Of a stretch of DNA of 64,000 nucleotides, positions 36,555-44,795 are shown one piece after another. Position numbers and translations under genes: made by a program. How positions within the stretch are numbered: position 1 is the stretch's first letter; every line of letters starts with the position of its first letter. The notes under the pieces were generated by a model. That model did no database searches and was not told the DNA's origin. It saw only the letters and a list, made by a program, of their open reading frames with translations. Where the stretch lies: positions 3,782,001-3,846,000 of the forward strand of contig NZ_JACCCO010000001.1 in NCBI RefSeq assembly GCF_013409935.1, read 5' to 3'. The stretch comes from Streptosporangium sandarakinum. GTDB lineage: Bacteria > Actinomycetota > Actinomycetes > Streptosporangiales > Streptosporangiaceae.

Positions 36555-38066
36555 TCAGCGCCGCGCGGCAATCTCCCGCAAAGCGGACACCAGCCGGTCC
36601 ACGTGCTCGTCGGTGGTACCGATGCCGATCGACGCGCGGACGGCCGAGGCGGCCCCGTCGTCGCAGCCGCCGTCCGCGGTGTCCTGGACGTGGGTGTCCT
36701 GGACGTGGGCGTTCTGGAGGCGGGTGTCCGGGCGGTGGGTGTCCCGGGGGTGGGCCTCCGGGCGGTGGGCGTCCAGGAGGTGGCGGACGAAGGGGTGGGC
36801 GCAGAACTTGCCGTCCCGGACGCCGATGCCGTACTCGGCGGACAGGATCTCGGCGACCTCGCGGGCGGTACGGCCGGCCACGGTGAAGGAGACGATGCCG
36901 ACGCGGGGGTGGGCGGGGTCCCACAGGGACAGCTCGCGCACGCCCTCGATCCCGGCGAGTCCGGCGCGCAGCCGGGCGAGGAGGCGCTCCTCCTCGTGGA
37001 TCAGCGCGGTCCAGCCGGTGGCGGTCAGCGCGTCGCAGGCGGCGGCGAGGGCGACGGCGCCGAGGACGTTCGGGGTGCCGGCCTCGTGGCGGGGCTCGGG
37101 GTCGTCGTGCCAGTCGATCTCCCAGCCGTCCGCCTCACCCGTCTGGGGGACGTTCACCGCCCGCACCGCGCCCCCGCCGCGCAGGTACGGCTCGGCGCCG
37201 GACAGCCAGTCCGGGCGGCCGATCAGCGCGCCCGTGCCGAACGGGGCGTAGAGCTTGTGACCGGAGAAGACCACGTAGTCCAGGTCGAGCGCGGTCAGGT
37301 TGATCGGACGGTGCGGGACGAGCTGGGCGGCGTCCACCAGGACACGGGCGCCGTGCCGGTGGGCGATGTGCGCCAGCGCGGCGATCGGCCACAGCTCCCC
37401 GGTGACGTTGGAGGCGGCGGTCACGACCAGCAGCTTGGGGCCCTCGATCTCGGCGAGCGCCCGGTCCGCGCCACGGACCGCCTCGCCCGGGAACGCGGGC
37501 GGTGCCAGCCGTACGGTGTGCCGCCAGGGCAGCAGCGAGGCGTGGTGCTCGGTGTCGAAGACCACGACCGTGGTCCCCTCGGGCAGGCAGCGGGCCAGCA
37601 GGTTGGTGGCGTCGGTGGTGTTGCGGGTGAAGACCACCGCGTCGTCCGGGCGGGCCCCGGCGAAGGCGCGGACCGTGTGCCGGGCCCGCTCGTAACGGGC
37701 GGTGGTGAGCTGGGAGGCGTAGCCCGCGCCGCGGTGGACGCTGGAGTAGGCCGGGAGCGCGGCGGCGACGGCGGCGCTCACCGGCTCCAGACAGGGCGCG
37801 CTGGCGGCGTAGTCGAGGTTGGCGTAGGGGGCCAGCCGGCCGCCGCGGACCGGCACCTCAAGGTCCGCGCCGAGCACCGCGGGGATCCGCCGACCCTCGG
37901 GCGCGCGGGTCACGGGGACGGCGGCGGCCGGGGGCGTGACGGTTCCGGCGGTGGGGGCGGTGGTCCGCGTGGTGCGAACGGCATCGGCGACGTCGCCGGA
38001 AGCGGGGGTGGGGGTGGGGGTGGTGTCGGCGGGGGCGGTGGAGGCGAAGATCGTCAGTGTGGACAC
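36555..38066 (-). CDS. Class V aminotransferase / cysteine desulfurase-like PLP enzyme
   Basis: A 503-residue PLP-dependent enzyme of the cysteine desulfurase/CsdA group. The PLP Lys is in [11 protein letters not shown], with DAAQLVPH before it, TNLLAR at the PLP phosphate site and [12 protein letters not shown] candidate catalytic Cys is in GKFCAHPF. Two features are unusual: an N-terminal Thr/Pro/Ala-rich extension of about 60 residues, and a pentapeptide-repeat insert (HVQDT, HRPDT types) just after the Cys loop, encoded at 36681-36785. The GTG at 38066 has AAGGAGAG upstream. A SAM-IV riboswitch in the leader ties it to sulfur/methionine metabolism. Confidence 0.88.
   Translation of the reverse strand: MSTLTIFASTAPADTTPTPTPASGDVADAVRTTRTTAPTAGTVTPPAAAVPVTRAPEGRRIPAVLGADLEVPVRGGRLAPYANLDYAASAPCLEPVSAAVAAALPAYSSVHRGAGYASQLTTARYERARHTVRAFAGARPDDAVVFTRNTTDATNLLARCLPEGTTVVVFDTEHHASLLPWRHTVRLAPPAFPGEAVRGADRALAEIEGPKLLVVTAASNVTGELWPIAALAHIAHRHGARVLVDAAQLVPHRPINLTALDLDYVVFSGHKLYAPFGTGALIGRPDWLSGAEPYLRGGGAVRAVNVPQTGEADGWEIDWHDDPEPRHEAGTPNVLGAVALAAACDALTATGWTALIHEEERLLARLRAGLAGIEGVRELSLWDPAHPRVGIVSFTVAGRTAREVAEILSAEYGIGVRDGKFCAHPFVRHLLDAHRPEAHPRDTHRPDTRLQNAHVQDTHVQDTADGGCDDGAASAVRASIGIGTTDEHVDRLVSALREIAARR
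36681..36785 (-). repeat. Seven in-frame 15-bp repeats in the aminotransferase gene
   Basis: Seven consecutive 15-bp units run from 36681 to 36785; the first two are identical except for the last base, and later ones diverge. On the coding strand each unit encodes a pentapeptide of the types HVQDT, HRPDT or AHPRD, giving a His/Asp-rich insert near the C-terminus of the class V aminotransferase. Confidence 0.85.
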
Positions 38067-38117
38067 GCCGGCTCTCCTTCGAGGTCATCGGACCCCAAGC
38101 CACGGCGTTGGTGCGTG

Positions 38118-38234
38118 GAGCCCGCGCTTGCCCGGCGCACCTCGCGCCGGACCAGGTCCTCACCCGGGGCACCCCGCCGCGGACGCGAGGGTTGCCGGCC
38201 AGCTAGCCGGGGCTTGTCGCTGGCACTCATGACC
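38118..38234 (-). promoter_or_regulatory. SAM-IV riboswitch
   Basis: The minus-strand leader of the aminotransferase gene matches the actinobacterial SAM-IV aptamer over its whole length (about 117 nt). It opens with GGTCATGAGTGCCAGCG, continues with AAGCCCCGGCT, CCGGCAACCCTC and GGGGTGCCCCGGGTGA, closes P1 with GGACC, and ends with the 3' pseudoknot element GCAAGCGCGGGCTC. Between the aptamer and the GTG at 38066 lies a possible hairpin (CCACG...CGTGG) and the ribosome site. Binding of S-adenosylmethionine should repress the downstream gene. Confidence 0.93.
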
Positions 38235-38321
38235 TACCGGGGACTATAACCGACCACCGCGGTCCCGCCGCAAGCTCCGCGTCTCGGAATGCGGACATGC
38301 GTTCCCCGGATCTCCGGGGTC

Positions 38322-38351
38322 TTGGGGCCCGGCTACCTGGGACATTACGAT
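38322..38351 (+). promoter_or_regulatory. Promoter for a leaderless P450 transcript
   Basis: TTGGGG (38322-38327) and TACGAT (38346-38351) are spaced 18 bp. The GTG start of the P450 gene is 6 bp after the -10 element, where transcription should begin, and there is no Shine-Dalgarno. This predicts a leaderless mRNA. Confidence 0.5.
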
Positions 38352-38357
38352 GTCTAC

Positions 38358-39557
38358 GTGCACTTTGATCCTTGGAATCCGGAATTCGTCGCCCATCCCT
38401 ACGACGTCTACGACGAGCTGCGGCGTGAGCGGCCGGTCAGCTTCTTCGAGCCGACCGGCCAGTGGCTGATCGCCCGGCACGCCGACGTCAACGCGCTGCT
38501 GCGCGACCGCCGGCTGGGCCGGTCCTACCTGCACGTGGCCACCCACGCCGAGTTCGGCAGGCCGGACGACCCGGAGTTCCAGGACCCGTTCTGGCGGGTG
38601 GTCAGGGCCGGGATGCTCGACGTCGAGCCGCCGGTGCACACCCGGCTGCGGCGGCTGGTCTCCAAGGCGTTCACCCCGCGCATGGTCGAGGCGCTGCGCC
38701 CCAAGGTCGCCCGGATCGCCGGCGAACTGGTTGAGGCGTTCGCCGAGCGCGGCGGCGGCGACCTGATCTCCGAGGTGGCCGAGCCGCTCCCGGTGACCGT
38801 GATCGCCGAGATGCTCGGCGTGCCCGAGGCCGACCGGCACCTGCTGCGACCCTGGTCGGCCGACATCTGCGGGATGTACGAGCTCAACCCCTCGACCGAG
38901 GCCCAGCACACCGCCGTGCGCGCCGCCGAGGAGTTCTCCGCCTACCTCGTCGAGCTGGCGCGTGCCCGCCGTACCGACCCCGGCGACGACCTGATCAGCG
39001 CGCTGGCCCAGGTGGTCGACGAGGGCGACCGGCTCACCGAGGAGGAACTGGTCGGCACCTGCGTGCTGCTGCTCAACGCCGGGCACGAGGCCACGGTCAA
39101 CGTCACCGGCAACGGCTGGTGGTCGCTGTTCCGCAACCCGGCCGAGCTGGAACGGCTGCGCGCCGACCACGGCCTGCTGCCCACCGCGATCGAGGAGCTG
39201 ATGCGCTGGGACACGCCGCTGCAGATGTTCGAGCGCTGGGTGCTGGAGGACATCACCGTGGGCGGGGTGGACATCCCGCGCGGCACGGAGGTGGCGCTGC
39301 TGTTCGGTTCGGCCAACCGCGACCCCGAGGTCTTCGCCGACCCCGAGCGCCTCGACGTGGGACGGGTGGACAACCCGCACATCTCCTTCGGCGCGGGCAT
39401 CCACTTCTGCCTCGGCGCTCCGCTCGCCCGGATCGAGCTGATCGAGTCGTTCGGCGCACTGCTGCGCCGGGCCCCGAAGATGGAGCTCACCGCCGAGCCG
39501 TCCTGGGGCCCCGGCTACATCATCCGCGGCCTCACCGCCCTCAACGTGACGATCTGA
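38358..39557 (+). CDS. Cytochrome P450
   Basis: A 399-residue soluble bacterial P450. The haem loop is FGAGIHFCLGAPLARIE with axial Cys351. The I-helix oxygen-activation motif is LLNAGHEATVN, the K-helix ExxR is in IEELMRWDTP, and the N-terminus (FDPWNPEFVAHPYDVYDELR) is typical of actinobacterial class I enzymes. No ferredoxin or reductase gene adjoins it, so electron partners are elsewhere. The GTG at 38358 is the likely start. It is divergent from the aminotransferase gene; the substrate cannot be predicted. Confidence 0.93.
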   Translation: MHFDPWNPEFVAHPYDVYDELRRERPVSFFEPTGQWLIARHADVNALLRDRRLGRSYLHVATHAEFGRPDDPEFQDPFWRVVRAGMLDVEPPVHTRLRRLVSKAFTPRMVEALRPKVARIAGELVEAFAERGGGDLISEVAEPLPVTVIAEMLGVPEADRHLLRPWSADICGMYELNPSTEAQHTAVRAAEEFSAYLVELARARRTDPGDDLISALAQVVDEGDRLTEEELVGTCVLLLNAGHEATVNVTGNGWWSLFRNPAELERLRADHGLLPTAIEELMRWDTPLQMFERWVLEDITVGGVDIPRGTEVALLFGSANRDPEVFADPERLDVGRVDNPHISFGAGIHFCLGAPLARIELIESFGALLRRAPKMELTAEPSWGPGYIIRGLTALNVTI

Positions 39558-39712
39558 CCCCGCCCGTGCGTCCCGCGGAGGTCGAATCGGCTCGCGTCTT
39601 TCGCGGAAGGGCGCGGACCGGTCGGCCCGGGTGGTTCGCTCGTGCTCGGAGGGCGGGCGGGCGAGCGGGTGGTCACGCTCGCCCGGCGGCTCCGCGTCGG
39701 TGGCGCTCTCCG

Positions 39713-40894
39713 TCATACCCGGGTGGGGAGCCGGGTCGCCGCCGTGTCGGTGGCCGTGAGGTGGCGGCGGCGGCTCGGCATCATCATGGTCGGGTGGGAG
39801 ACGCTCCAGGCCGCGCTCGCGCAGATCATCTCCTTGATGCGGGCGGCGGTCCGGCCCGTGATGACGGTGGACGTGACCTGATCGTCAGGGGTCACGAACT
39901 GGAGGATCCCATCGCGGCGTCCGAGGCTGATGCACTGCCCGAAGTAGCCGATCGTGGTCTGGGGAACCGTGCGGCCGGTCAGGCGCGCGGCGATGACGTC
40001 GGCCGCCAGCCAAGCCATCGGGTTCCCTGAGGCACATGACATCCGCAGCGGCTTGCCGCCCGCTCCTTCGGCGAGCGCGGCGTCGCCGACGGCGTACACG
40101 TCGGGGTGGGAGACCGAGCGCATGCCGGCGTCGACGATGATCCGGCCCGTGTCGGACACCTCGAGGGTGGTGGCGGCCGCGATCGGGTGCGCGGTGAACC
40201 CCGCGGTCCACACGGTCACCTGGGCCGGGATCTTCGCGCCCGTGCCGGTGACCACACCGTCGGCTTCGACGCGGGTGATGTCGGCGCGGTCGTGGGCGGT
40301 GATGCCGAGCCGGTCCAAGGCGCCGCGCAGGTGGCGCTGGGCCTTGTCGCTGAGCCAGTCGCCGACGCGGCCGCGGGCGGCGATCGCGACCTTGAGGCCG
40401 GGGTGGGCTTCGGCGATCTCGGTGGCCGCCTCGATGCCGGTCAGGCCGCCGCCCACGACCAGCACGGTCCCGCCGGGCGTCACCTCGCTCAGGCGCGCCC
40501 GCAGCCGGAGGGCGGCCTGCTTGCCGGCCACGTTGTAGGTGTGCTCGGCGGCGCCGGGGACGCCGTGATCGGCGATGACGCTGCCCAGGGCGTACACGAG
40601 GGTGTCGTAGGCGAGGGTCTCACCGCCGAGATCGACGGTCTTGGCTTCCACGTCGACGGCGGTGACCCGTGCGGTCCGGACCTGTACGCCGGTGCCCGCG
40701 TAGAGGTCGCGCAGCGGGCGGGGCTTCAGGTCCTGTCCGCCGGCGAGCTGGTGCAGGCGTACCCGCTCGACGAACTCCGCATCGCCGTTGACCAGGGTGA
40801 TCTCGACGTCGTCGCGGTGCAGCCGCCTGGCGAGGCGGCCGGCGGCGTTGGCTCCGGCGTATCCGGCTCCCAGGACGACGATGCGGTGCTTCAT
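39713..40894 (-). CDS. NDH-2-like FAD/NAD(P)-binding oxidoreductase
   Basis: A 393-residue flavoprotein of the pyridine nucleotide-disulfide oxidoreductase fold, closest to type II NADH dehydrogenases. FAD-binding motif VVLGAGYAGANAAGRLAR is at the N-terminus; the NAD(P) motif VLVVGGGLTGIEAATEIAE is near residue 150; the second FAD contact is DVYAVGDAALA. No redox-active Cys pair is seen. The final ~25 residues are basic and look untypical. A sigma-factor remnant of the SigJ type lies directly upstream, a pairing of such oxidoreductases with SigJ-like regulators also seen elsewhere. It may oxidise NADH or reduce a quinone-like substrate. Confidence 0.85.
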   Translation of the reverse strand: MKHRIVVLGAGYAGANAAGRLARRLHRDDVEITLVNGDAEFVERVRLHQLAGGQDLKPRPLRDLYAGTGVQVRTARVTAVDVEAKTVDLGGETLAYDTLVYALGSVIADHGVPGAAEHTYNVAGKQAALRLRARLSEVTPGGTVLVVGGGLTGIEAATEIAEAHPGLKVAIAARGRVGDWLSDKAQRHLRGALDRLGITAHDRADITRVEADGVVTGTGAKIPAQVTVWTAGFTAHPIAAATTLEVSDTGRIIVDAGMRSVSHPDVYAVGDAALAEGAGGKPLRMSCASGNPMAWLAADVIAARLTGRTVPQTTIGYFGQCISLGRRDGILQFVTPDDQVTSTVITGRTAARIKEMICASAAWSVSHPTMMMPSRRRHLTATDTAATRLPTRV

Positions 40895-40903
40895 GGCTGG
40901 CTC

Positions 40904-41197
40904 CTATCCGGTTGCGTTCACCTCCTGAACCGGGCAGGTACGCCATCCCTGACAGTGAATGAGTGTGATCCGGGTCACCAGTTCTCCGCCAGCGGGTTTC
41001 GATTCGGTGATGTCCAGAATCTCCGCGATCTCGCGGTGCGCGTACCCGAAAGCCTCGCGCAGCACATACACCACGCGCTCATTGGGGGACAGCCGCTCCA
41101 TGAGGGTGAGCATCGCCATGGAGAACGACCGCCTCCAGGCGGCCCCTGGAGCTCCCGAACAGATCGACCTCGTGCGTGCGGAGCGACATCGCCTCAT
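40904..41197 (-). pseudogene. Remnant of a SigJ-like ECF sigma factor
   Basis: Within this 97-residue frame, codons 41128-41000 read SFSMAMLTLMERLSPNERVV and continue YVLREAFGYAHREIAEILDI, which is region 4 of a SigJ-type sigma factor. Region 2 is missing and the sequence loses homology after ITES, before the recognition helix is complete. The rest of the gap up to 41524 holds no intact gene; a second frame (about 41356-41210) has a short coding-like patch (FPWVRHLSVDEFRAFTL) that I cannot place. The whole 630-bp stretch from 40895 to 41524 looks like decayed coding DNA. Confidence 0.6.
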
Positions 41198-41464
41198 GAT
41201 CGGTCATGCGCGCAGACCACGTCCACCCGCCTCGACCGTGCCGGAGAGCGCTTCGACCGGTTCCAGGGTGAAGGCGCGGAACTCGTCCACAGACAGATGG
41301 CGAACCCAGGGGAAGACATCCGACGCGGCGATGGCCGGCGCGTGCGGTGGGGCCATGCTCGATCAACGTAAGGAACAGCCGCGGCACAGTGGCCGGCGTC
41401 CGTTCGCGTTCCTCTTCGCGGGCCGCCATCGGGCGGATCGCGTCCTGGAGGTGTCGGATCTCAG

Positions 41465-41486
41465 GGGTTTTCCGCGCGGAAAACCC
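41465..41486. promoter_or_regulatory. 22-bp perfect palindrome GGGTTTTCCGC/GCGGAAAACCC
   Basis: A gapless perfect palindrome of 22 bp about 40 bp before the methyltransferase start at 41525. It lies just upstream of the TACAGT -10-like element (41512-41517), so a bound dimer could block or activate that promoter. The regulator is not known. Without a loop it is more likely a protein-binding site than a terminator. Confidence 0.55.
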
Positions 41487-41524
41487 TTCGCGGTGGTTCC
41501 GATCGATCTCCTACAGTGCGCTCC

Positions 41525-42259
41525 ATGACCAACCCTCCCCCGCTGGCGGCGGGCACCCGGCTGGATTTCAACGGGCCGCTGTCCGCCGAACGAGCCGGCA
41601 GGCTGACGACCGTCCTCGCCGCCGCCAAGCCGTCGACCGTGCTCGATCTGGGCTGCGGATGGGGCCATCTGCTGCTGCGCGTGCTGGAGGCCGTGCCGAA
41701 GGCGCGCGGGGTGGGCGTCGACATCCGCGGACATGATCTTGAGCGCGGGCGGGCCGACGCCGCCGCTCGCGGTCTGTCCGACCGTGTCACCTTTGTCGAG
41801 GGCCCGGCCGAGGAACACCTCGGCAACGCCGACCTGGTGCTGAACGTCGGCGCCTACCACGCTCTCGGCGACGTTCCGGAAGCGCTGCGTACGTTGCGCA
41901 CCCTGGTCAACCCGGGCGGCCGCCTGCTGTTCGGCGCCGAGTTCTGGGAGCGCGTCCCCACGGAGGGTGAACTGGCCGGAATGTGGCCGGGAACCTCCGT
42001 GGACGACTGCACCGACCTGGCCGGCCTCGTGGACCGGGCCACGGCCGCCGGATTCCGGCCGCTGCGCATCGAGACCGCCACCGGTGACGAGTGGGCGGAG
42101 TTCGAGTCGGGTTTCACCGCCGAGGTGGAGGAATGGCTCGTGGCCAACCCCGACCATCCCGAAGCCGAGGCCACCCGCGCCAAGGTGGACCAGCATCGCT
42201 CCTACTGGCTGCGGGGCTACCGCGACGTGATGGGTTTCGCCTTCTTCGTCCTGGGCTGA
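41525..42259 (+). CDS. Class I SAM-dependent methyltransferase
   Basis: A 244-residue methyltransferase. Motif I is VLDLGCGWGHLLLRVLE near residue 40, motif II GVGVDIRGHDL, and ADLVLNVGAYHALGD and LVNPGGRLLFGAEFWE follow. The C-terminal half contains EVEEWLVANPDHPEAEATRA and YWLRGYRDVMGFAFFVLG, typical of a broadly distributed actinobacterial methyltransferase of unknown substrate. The ATG at 41525 is 7 bp after a TACAGT -10-like sequence with no Shine-Dalgarno, so it may be translated from a leaderless mRNA. A 22-bp palindrome precedes it. Confidence 0.82.
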   Translation: MTNPPPLAAGTRLDFNGPLSAERAGRLTTVLAAAKPSTVLDLGCGWGHLLLRVLEAVPKARGVGVDIRGHDLERGRADAAARGLSDRVTFVEGPAEEHLGNADLVLNVGAYHALGDVPEALRTLRTLVNPGGRLLFGAEFWERVPTEGELAGMWPGTSVDDCTDLAGLVDRATAAGFRPLRIETATGDEWAEFESGFTAEVEEWLVANPDHPEAEATRAKVDQHRSYWLRGYRDVMGFAFFVLG

Positions 42260-42352
42260 CCCACGGCACGGTCCGGCGCCGCCTTCCCCGGTTTCACGGC
42301 CGGGCGCCGACCCCGCCGGCGGTCGCCCGATGTCCTCCGTACGGGCGCTGGA

Positions 42353-42690
42353 CTAGGCGAAGAGTTCGTCGATGGTGTCGACCGTGCCGGCGCGGCGGCC
42401 CCATCGCTCGATCTGTGCCGGGTCGGTGCATTCGAGGATGCGGGCACGGGCGTCTTCGGGCACCTCGACTCCCCGCCCGGCCAGGACGTGCAGCAGCATC
42501 TTGGCTTCGCCTTCGGCGATGCCCTGAGCCTTGCCCTGTCCGAAGTAGTGGCGGGCGTATTCGCTCTTGTACTCGCGTGTGCCGGTGCGCATCATCGCCT
42601 TCAGGATCTGCCGGGCCGCTACCGGGAGCATGGCCAGCACTTCGTCAATATAACCTTGGGCCTGGTCGAACTCGATGTGGTCGAGTCCTT
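42353..42690 (-). pseudogene. C-terminal fragment of a nuclease-like (PD-(D/E)XK/Rpn-type) actinobacterial protein
   Basis: The frame from about 42690 to the stop at 42353 matches the last third of a large actinobacterial family of putative PD-(D/E)XK nuclease-like proteins: YIDEVLAMLPVAARQILKAM, YKSEYARHYFGQGKAQGIAE, GRGVEVPEDARARILECTDP and TVDTIDELFA. The N-terminal two thirds, which would hold the nuclease core, are absent, and the residues upstream in this frame are Arg-rich and unrelated. The family often occurs in many scattered and broken copies. It is judged a truncated relic. Confidence 0.65.
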
Positions 42691-42811
42691 GTCGCCGACG
42701 GCGCAGCCGTCTCTTCAAAAGAGATCGTTTCCGAGGCCCGTTCCTGGAGGCATGGCGGTGTGGGACGGGGGCGCTCCGCGCCGCCATGCCGGTTCAGGGG
42801 GCGGTCACGTG

Positions 42812-43120
42812 TTACGGCGTGCCGCCGTACCGATCCTCGTGCCGACGCGGTGGGACGCCGGTTCGCGGACCGGGCGATCGGGCTACCTCTCCCATGGTGT
42901 CCTGCGGGCCGGGTCCCCGGGCCGCCTCCTCCTGCCGGATGACCTCGGCTCGGAGTTCCTCGAAGGTGTCGGCGTCCACGGTCCGGTACGGCGGGCCGTC
43001 CCACCGCGACCCCTCGACGAAGGGGAGCTCCCGGCTGGCCCAGAACCGTCCGGCGTCGCTGCGGATGATCCGCCACCCGGGAATCACCGGTCGGGGTTGT
43101 ACGGTCTCGGGCTGTTCCAC
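42812..43120 (-). CDS. Small hypothetical protein (PGWRIIRSD type)
   Basis: A 102-residue protein of unknown function beginning after the GTG at 43120 with GGAGGT just upstream. The core PGWRIIRSDAGRFWASREL followed by YRTVDADTFEELRAEVIRQE resembles small proteins frequent in Streptosporangiaceae, often near GntR/HutC regulators. The last 30 residues are Pro/Gly/Arg-rich. It is 3 bp downstream of the gene at 43124-43718 and probably in one transcript with it. No enzymatic motif is visible. Confidence 0.6.
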   Translation of the reverse strand: MEQPETVQPRPVIPGWRIIRSDAGRFWASRELPFVEGSRWDGPPYRTVDADTFEELRAEVIRQEEAARGPGPQDTMGEVARSPGPRTGVPPRRHEDRYGGTP

Positions 43121-43123
43121 GGT

Positions 43124-43718
43124 TCAGACCTCCGTCATCGTGTCCAGGGCCTGTCCGTACGTCGGTGGCGTCGGACGGGTCGGTTCCAGGGGCCGCGCGG
43201 ATCTCTCCGCTCGTTTCGGCGGTGATGCGGGTTCCACCGTTTGTGTCGGTGATCGCACGGTTTTCGCTGTTCGCGCCGATGCCGGGAGGAAAGGGGGCTG
43301 CCACGCCCCGGGGTTCCTGCGGGACGAGGCCCTGAGGGGCGAACCGCGCGTCCAGAGGGTGCCGGGCCGTGGGCTCCTGCCGTACGGAGGCCGGGGTCCG
43401 CCGGACGGCCGGGGCGGTCGGTCCGGGGCGGCGCTGGGTGGGGACCAGGGGGATCGCCTCGGCCGGCGCCACGGCAGTGGGCGGCGCGAAACGCGGCACA
43501 CGCCTCGGCCCCAGCCGGTGGCGCGCCTCCATCCGCTCGGTCATCAGCTCGCCGGACGGCTGCGCGTAGTCGTGGTCGGTGATCCGGCCGGGGCAGCCGT
43601 GTTCGTACGGCGGGTGCCCGCACCGGGCACACCCCATCGGCATCGGCGGCTCGTCTGCGAAACAACCGCATCTACCGGCCACGGCCCGGTCGAGCACCGA
43701 AGCACTAGTGTTCGTCAT
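43124..43718 (-). CDS. Cys-rich hypothetical protein with probable frameshift near its 3' end
   Basis: It starts at the ATG at 43718 (MTNTSASVLDRAVAGRCGCF). The first 45 residues have a Cys/His cluster (CGCF, then CARCGHPPYEHGCPG) suited to binding zinc, and the rest is Pro/Thr/Arg-rich and probably disordered. The frame does not close until 42645, which would overlap the next gene entirely. Third-position GC is high in this frame until about 43165 and then switches to another frame that ends at 43124 (ALDTMTEV), immediately before the next gene. A single-base indel near 43160-43185 is therefore likely. Function is unknown. It is divergent from the GntR regulator. Confidence 0.5.
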
Positions 43719-43783
43719 GGGCCAGGAGTCACTTCCTGATCAAGGGCCTGTCAGGCGTTGCGAGCGTCCTGGCGGGTCCATAT

Positions 43784-43851
43784 AAGTGTCGTAGGACACC
43801 CAAAGTTAGGGCTGGTCAGGCTTGTCGTCAAGGAAATGGCCTACGACACTT
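43784..43851. promoter_or_regulatory. Paired operator AAGTGTCGTAGG...CCTACGACACTT
   Basis: A 12-bp inverted repeat with arms at 43784-43795 and 43840-43851, 44 bp apart, in the 148-bp space between the divergent GntR gene and the Cys-rich gene. The arm AGTGTCGTAGGACAC also contains its own short inverted repeat (GTGTC/GACAC). Two GntR dimers could bind and control both directions. TAGGGT (43855-43860) could be the -10 of the GntR gene. Confidence 0.6.
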
Positions 43852-43866
43852 CGGTAGGGTGCCCAT

Positions 43867-44646
43867 ATGCACCCAGATCCTCAGTCACCCGCGCAGCGCA
43901 TCGTGGCCGATCTGCGAGACGACATCGCGGCCGGTCGTCTGCCCGCCGGAGCGAAGTTGCCCTCCGTCCGGGATCTCGCCGAGCGTTACGACGTTTCCCG
44001 CAGTACGGCGAGCAAGGCACTGATCCTGCTCAGAAACGAAGGGTTGGTGGTCACCCGGCACGGTTCGGGCGCCTACGTGCGCGAGGCGTATCCGATCCGC
44101 CGATTGGGACCGGATCGCTACGCGCGGCACCGCTGGGAGCAGACCGGCGTCGAGGCGTTCGCCACCGGTGTCCCGGGCAGTGACTCCACCCGGCAGCAGG
44201 GGCACCAGACGCAGGACGTGTCCCTGGTCACCGCCGACGAACCGGTCGCCGCCGCGCTCGGTGTCGAGGTGGGATCTCCGGTGTACGAACGGGCACGTGT
44301 CATGACCCGTGACGGCATTCCCACTCACACGATGACCTCGTACTACCTCCCCGCCCATGTCGAGGGCACGCCTCTGGTCGATCCATCACCGGGGATCGCC
44401 GGACCGGGCGGCGGATTCCGTGTGCTGGCCGACCGGGGTCTTCCCCCGCATGAGATCACCGAGGACATCCAGGCGCGTATGCCCACCGCTGAGGAGACGC
44501 TCCTCCTCGATCTTCCGTCAGGGGAACCGGTCGTGGAGGTGCGGCGCGTCACCCGTACGGCCGGCGGGCAGGTGGTCGAGTACGCGCGTGGTGTGCACGC
44601 GGCGAGCCGGTTCGTGTGGTCGTACACCTACGCCATCCCCGACTGA
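43867..44646 (+). CDS. GntR-family regulator (HutC subfamily, UTRA domain)
   Basis: A 259-residue regulator. Residues 1-70 are the GntR winged helix (AQRIVADLRDDIAAGRLPAG, LPSVRDLAERYDVSRSTASK); residues about 90-250 form a UTRA ligand domain (PVYERARVMTRDGIPTHTMT, ARMPTAEETLLLDLPSGEPV, EYARGVHAASRFVWSYTYAI). The ATG at 43867 gives the standard N-terminus. It is divergent from two small genes and flanked by a long inverted repeat, indicating autoregulation and control of those genes. HutC-type proteins of this kind also occur on actinomycete plasmids and integrative elements; here nothing else points to such an element. The effector is unknown. Confidence 0.9.
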   Translation: MHPDPQSPAQRIVADLRDDIAAGRLPAGAKLPSVRDLAERYDVSRSTASKALILLRNEGLVVTRHGSGAYVREAYPIRRLGPDRYARHRWEQTGVEAFATGVPGSDSTRQQGHQTQDVSLVTADEPVAAALGVEVGSPVYERARVMTRDGIPTHTMTSYYLPAHVEGTPLVDPSPGIAGPGGGFRVLADRGLPPHEITEDIQARMPTAEETLLLDLPSGEPVVEVRRVTRTAGGQVVEYARGVHAASRFVWSYTYAIPD

Positions 44647-44795
44647 ACCTTCCGGAAGGCACCGGAACGGCGTCCGGGGTGTCCCGGGCGCCGACGGCGT
44701 GCCGCTATGTTCTCCAAGGGCGGCGTGGGCGCGTTCCGGTGTTCAGAGCCGGTACGGCCCGGCGCCGGGGAACCGGTGACCGGAAGGGGCGGGCA

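Noticed and set aside
36681..36785. 15-bp repeats as a CRISPR or origin iteron array
   Set aside because: There are no spacers; the units are codon-multiple and lie inside a gene with a normal downstream reading frame.
42353..42787. An intact mobile element next to the nuclease-like remnant
   Set aside because: No terminal inverted repeats, target-site duplications or complete transposase were found around it.
42645..43718. A single 357-residue gene from 43718 to 42645
   Set aside because: It would fully overlap the well-formed 102-residue gene at 42812-43120, and third-position GC shows the coding frame switches near 43165.
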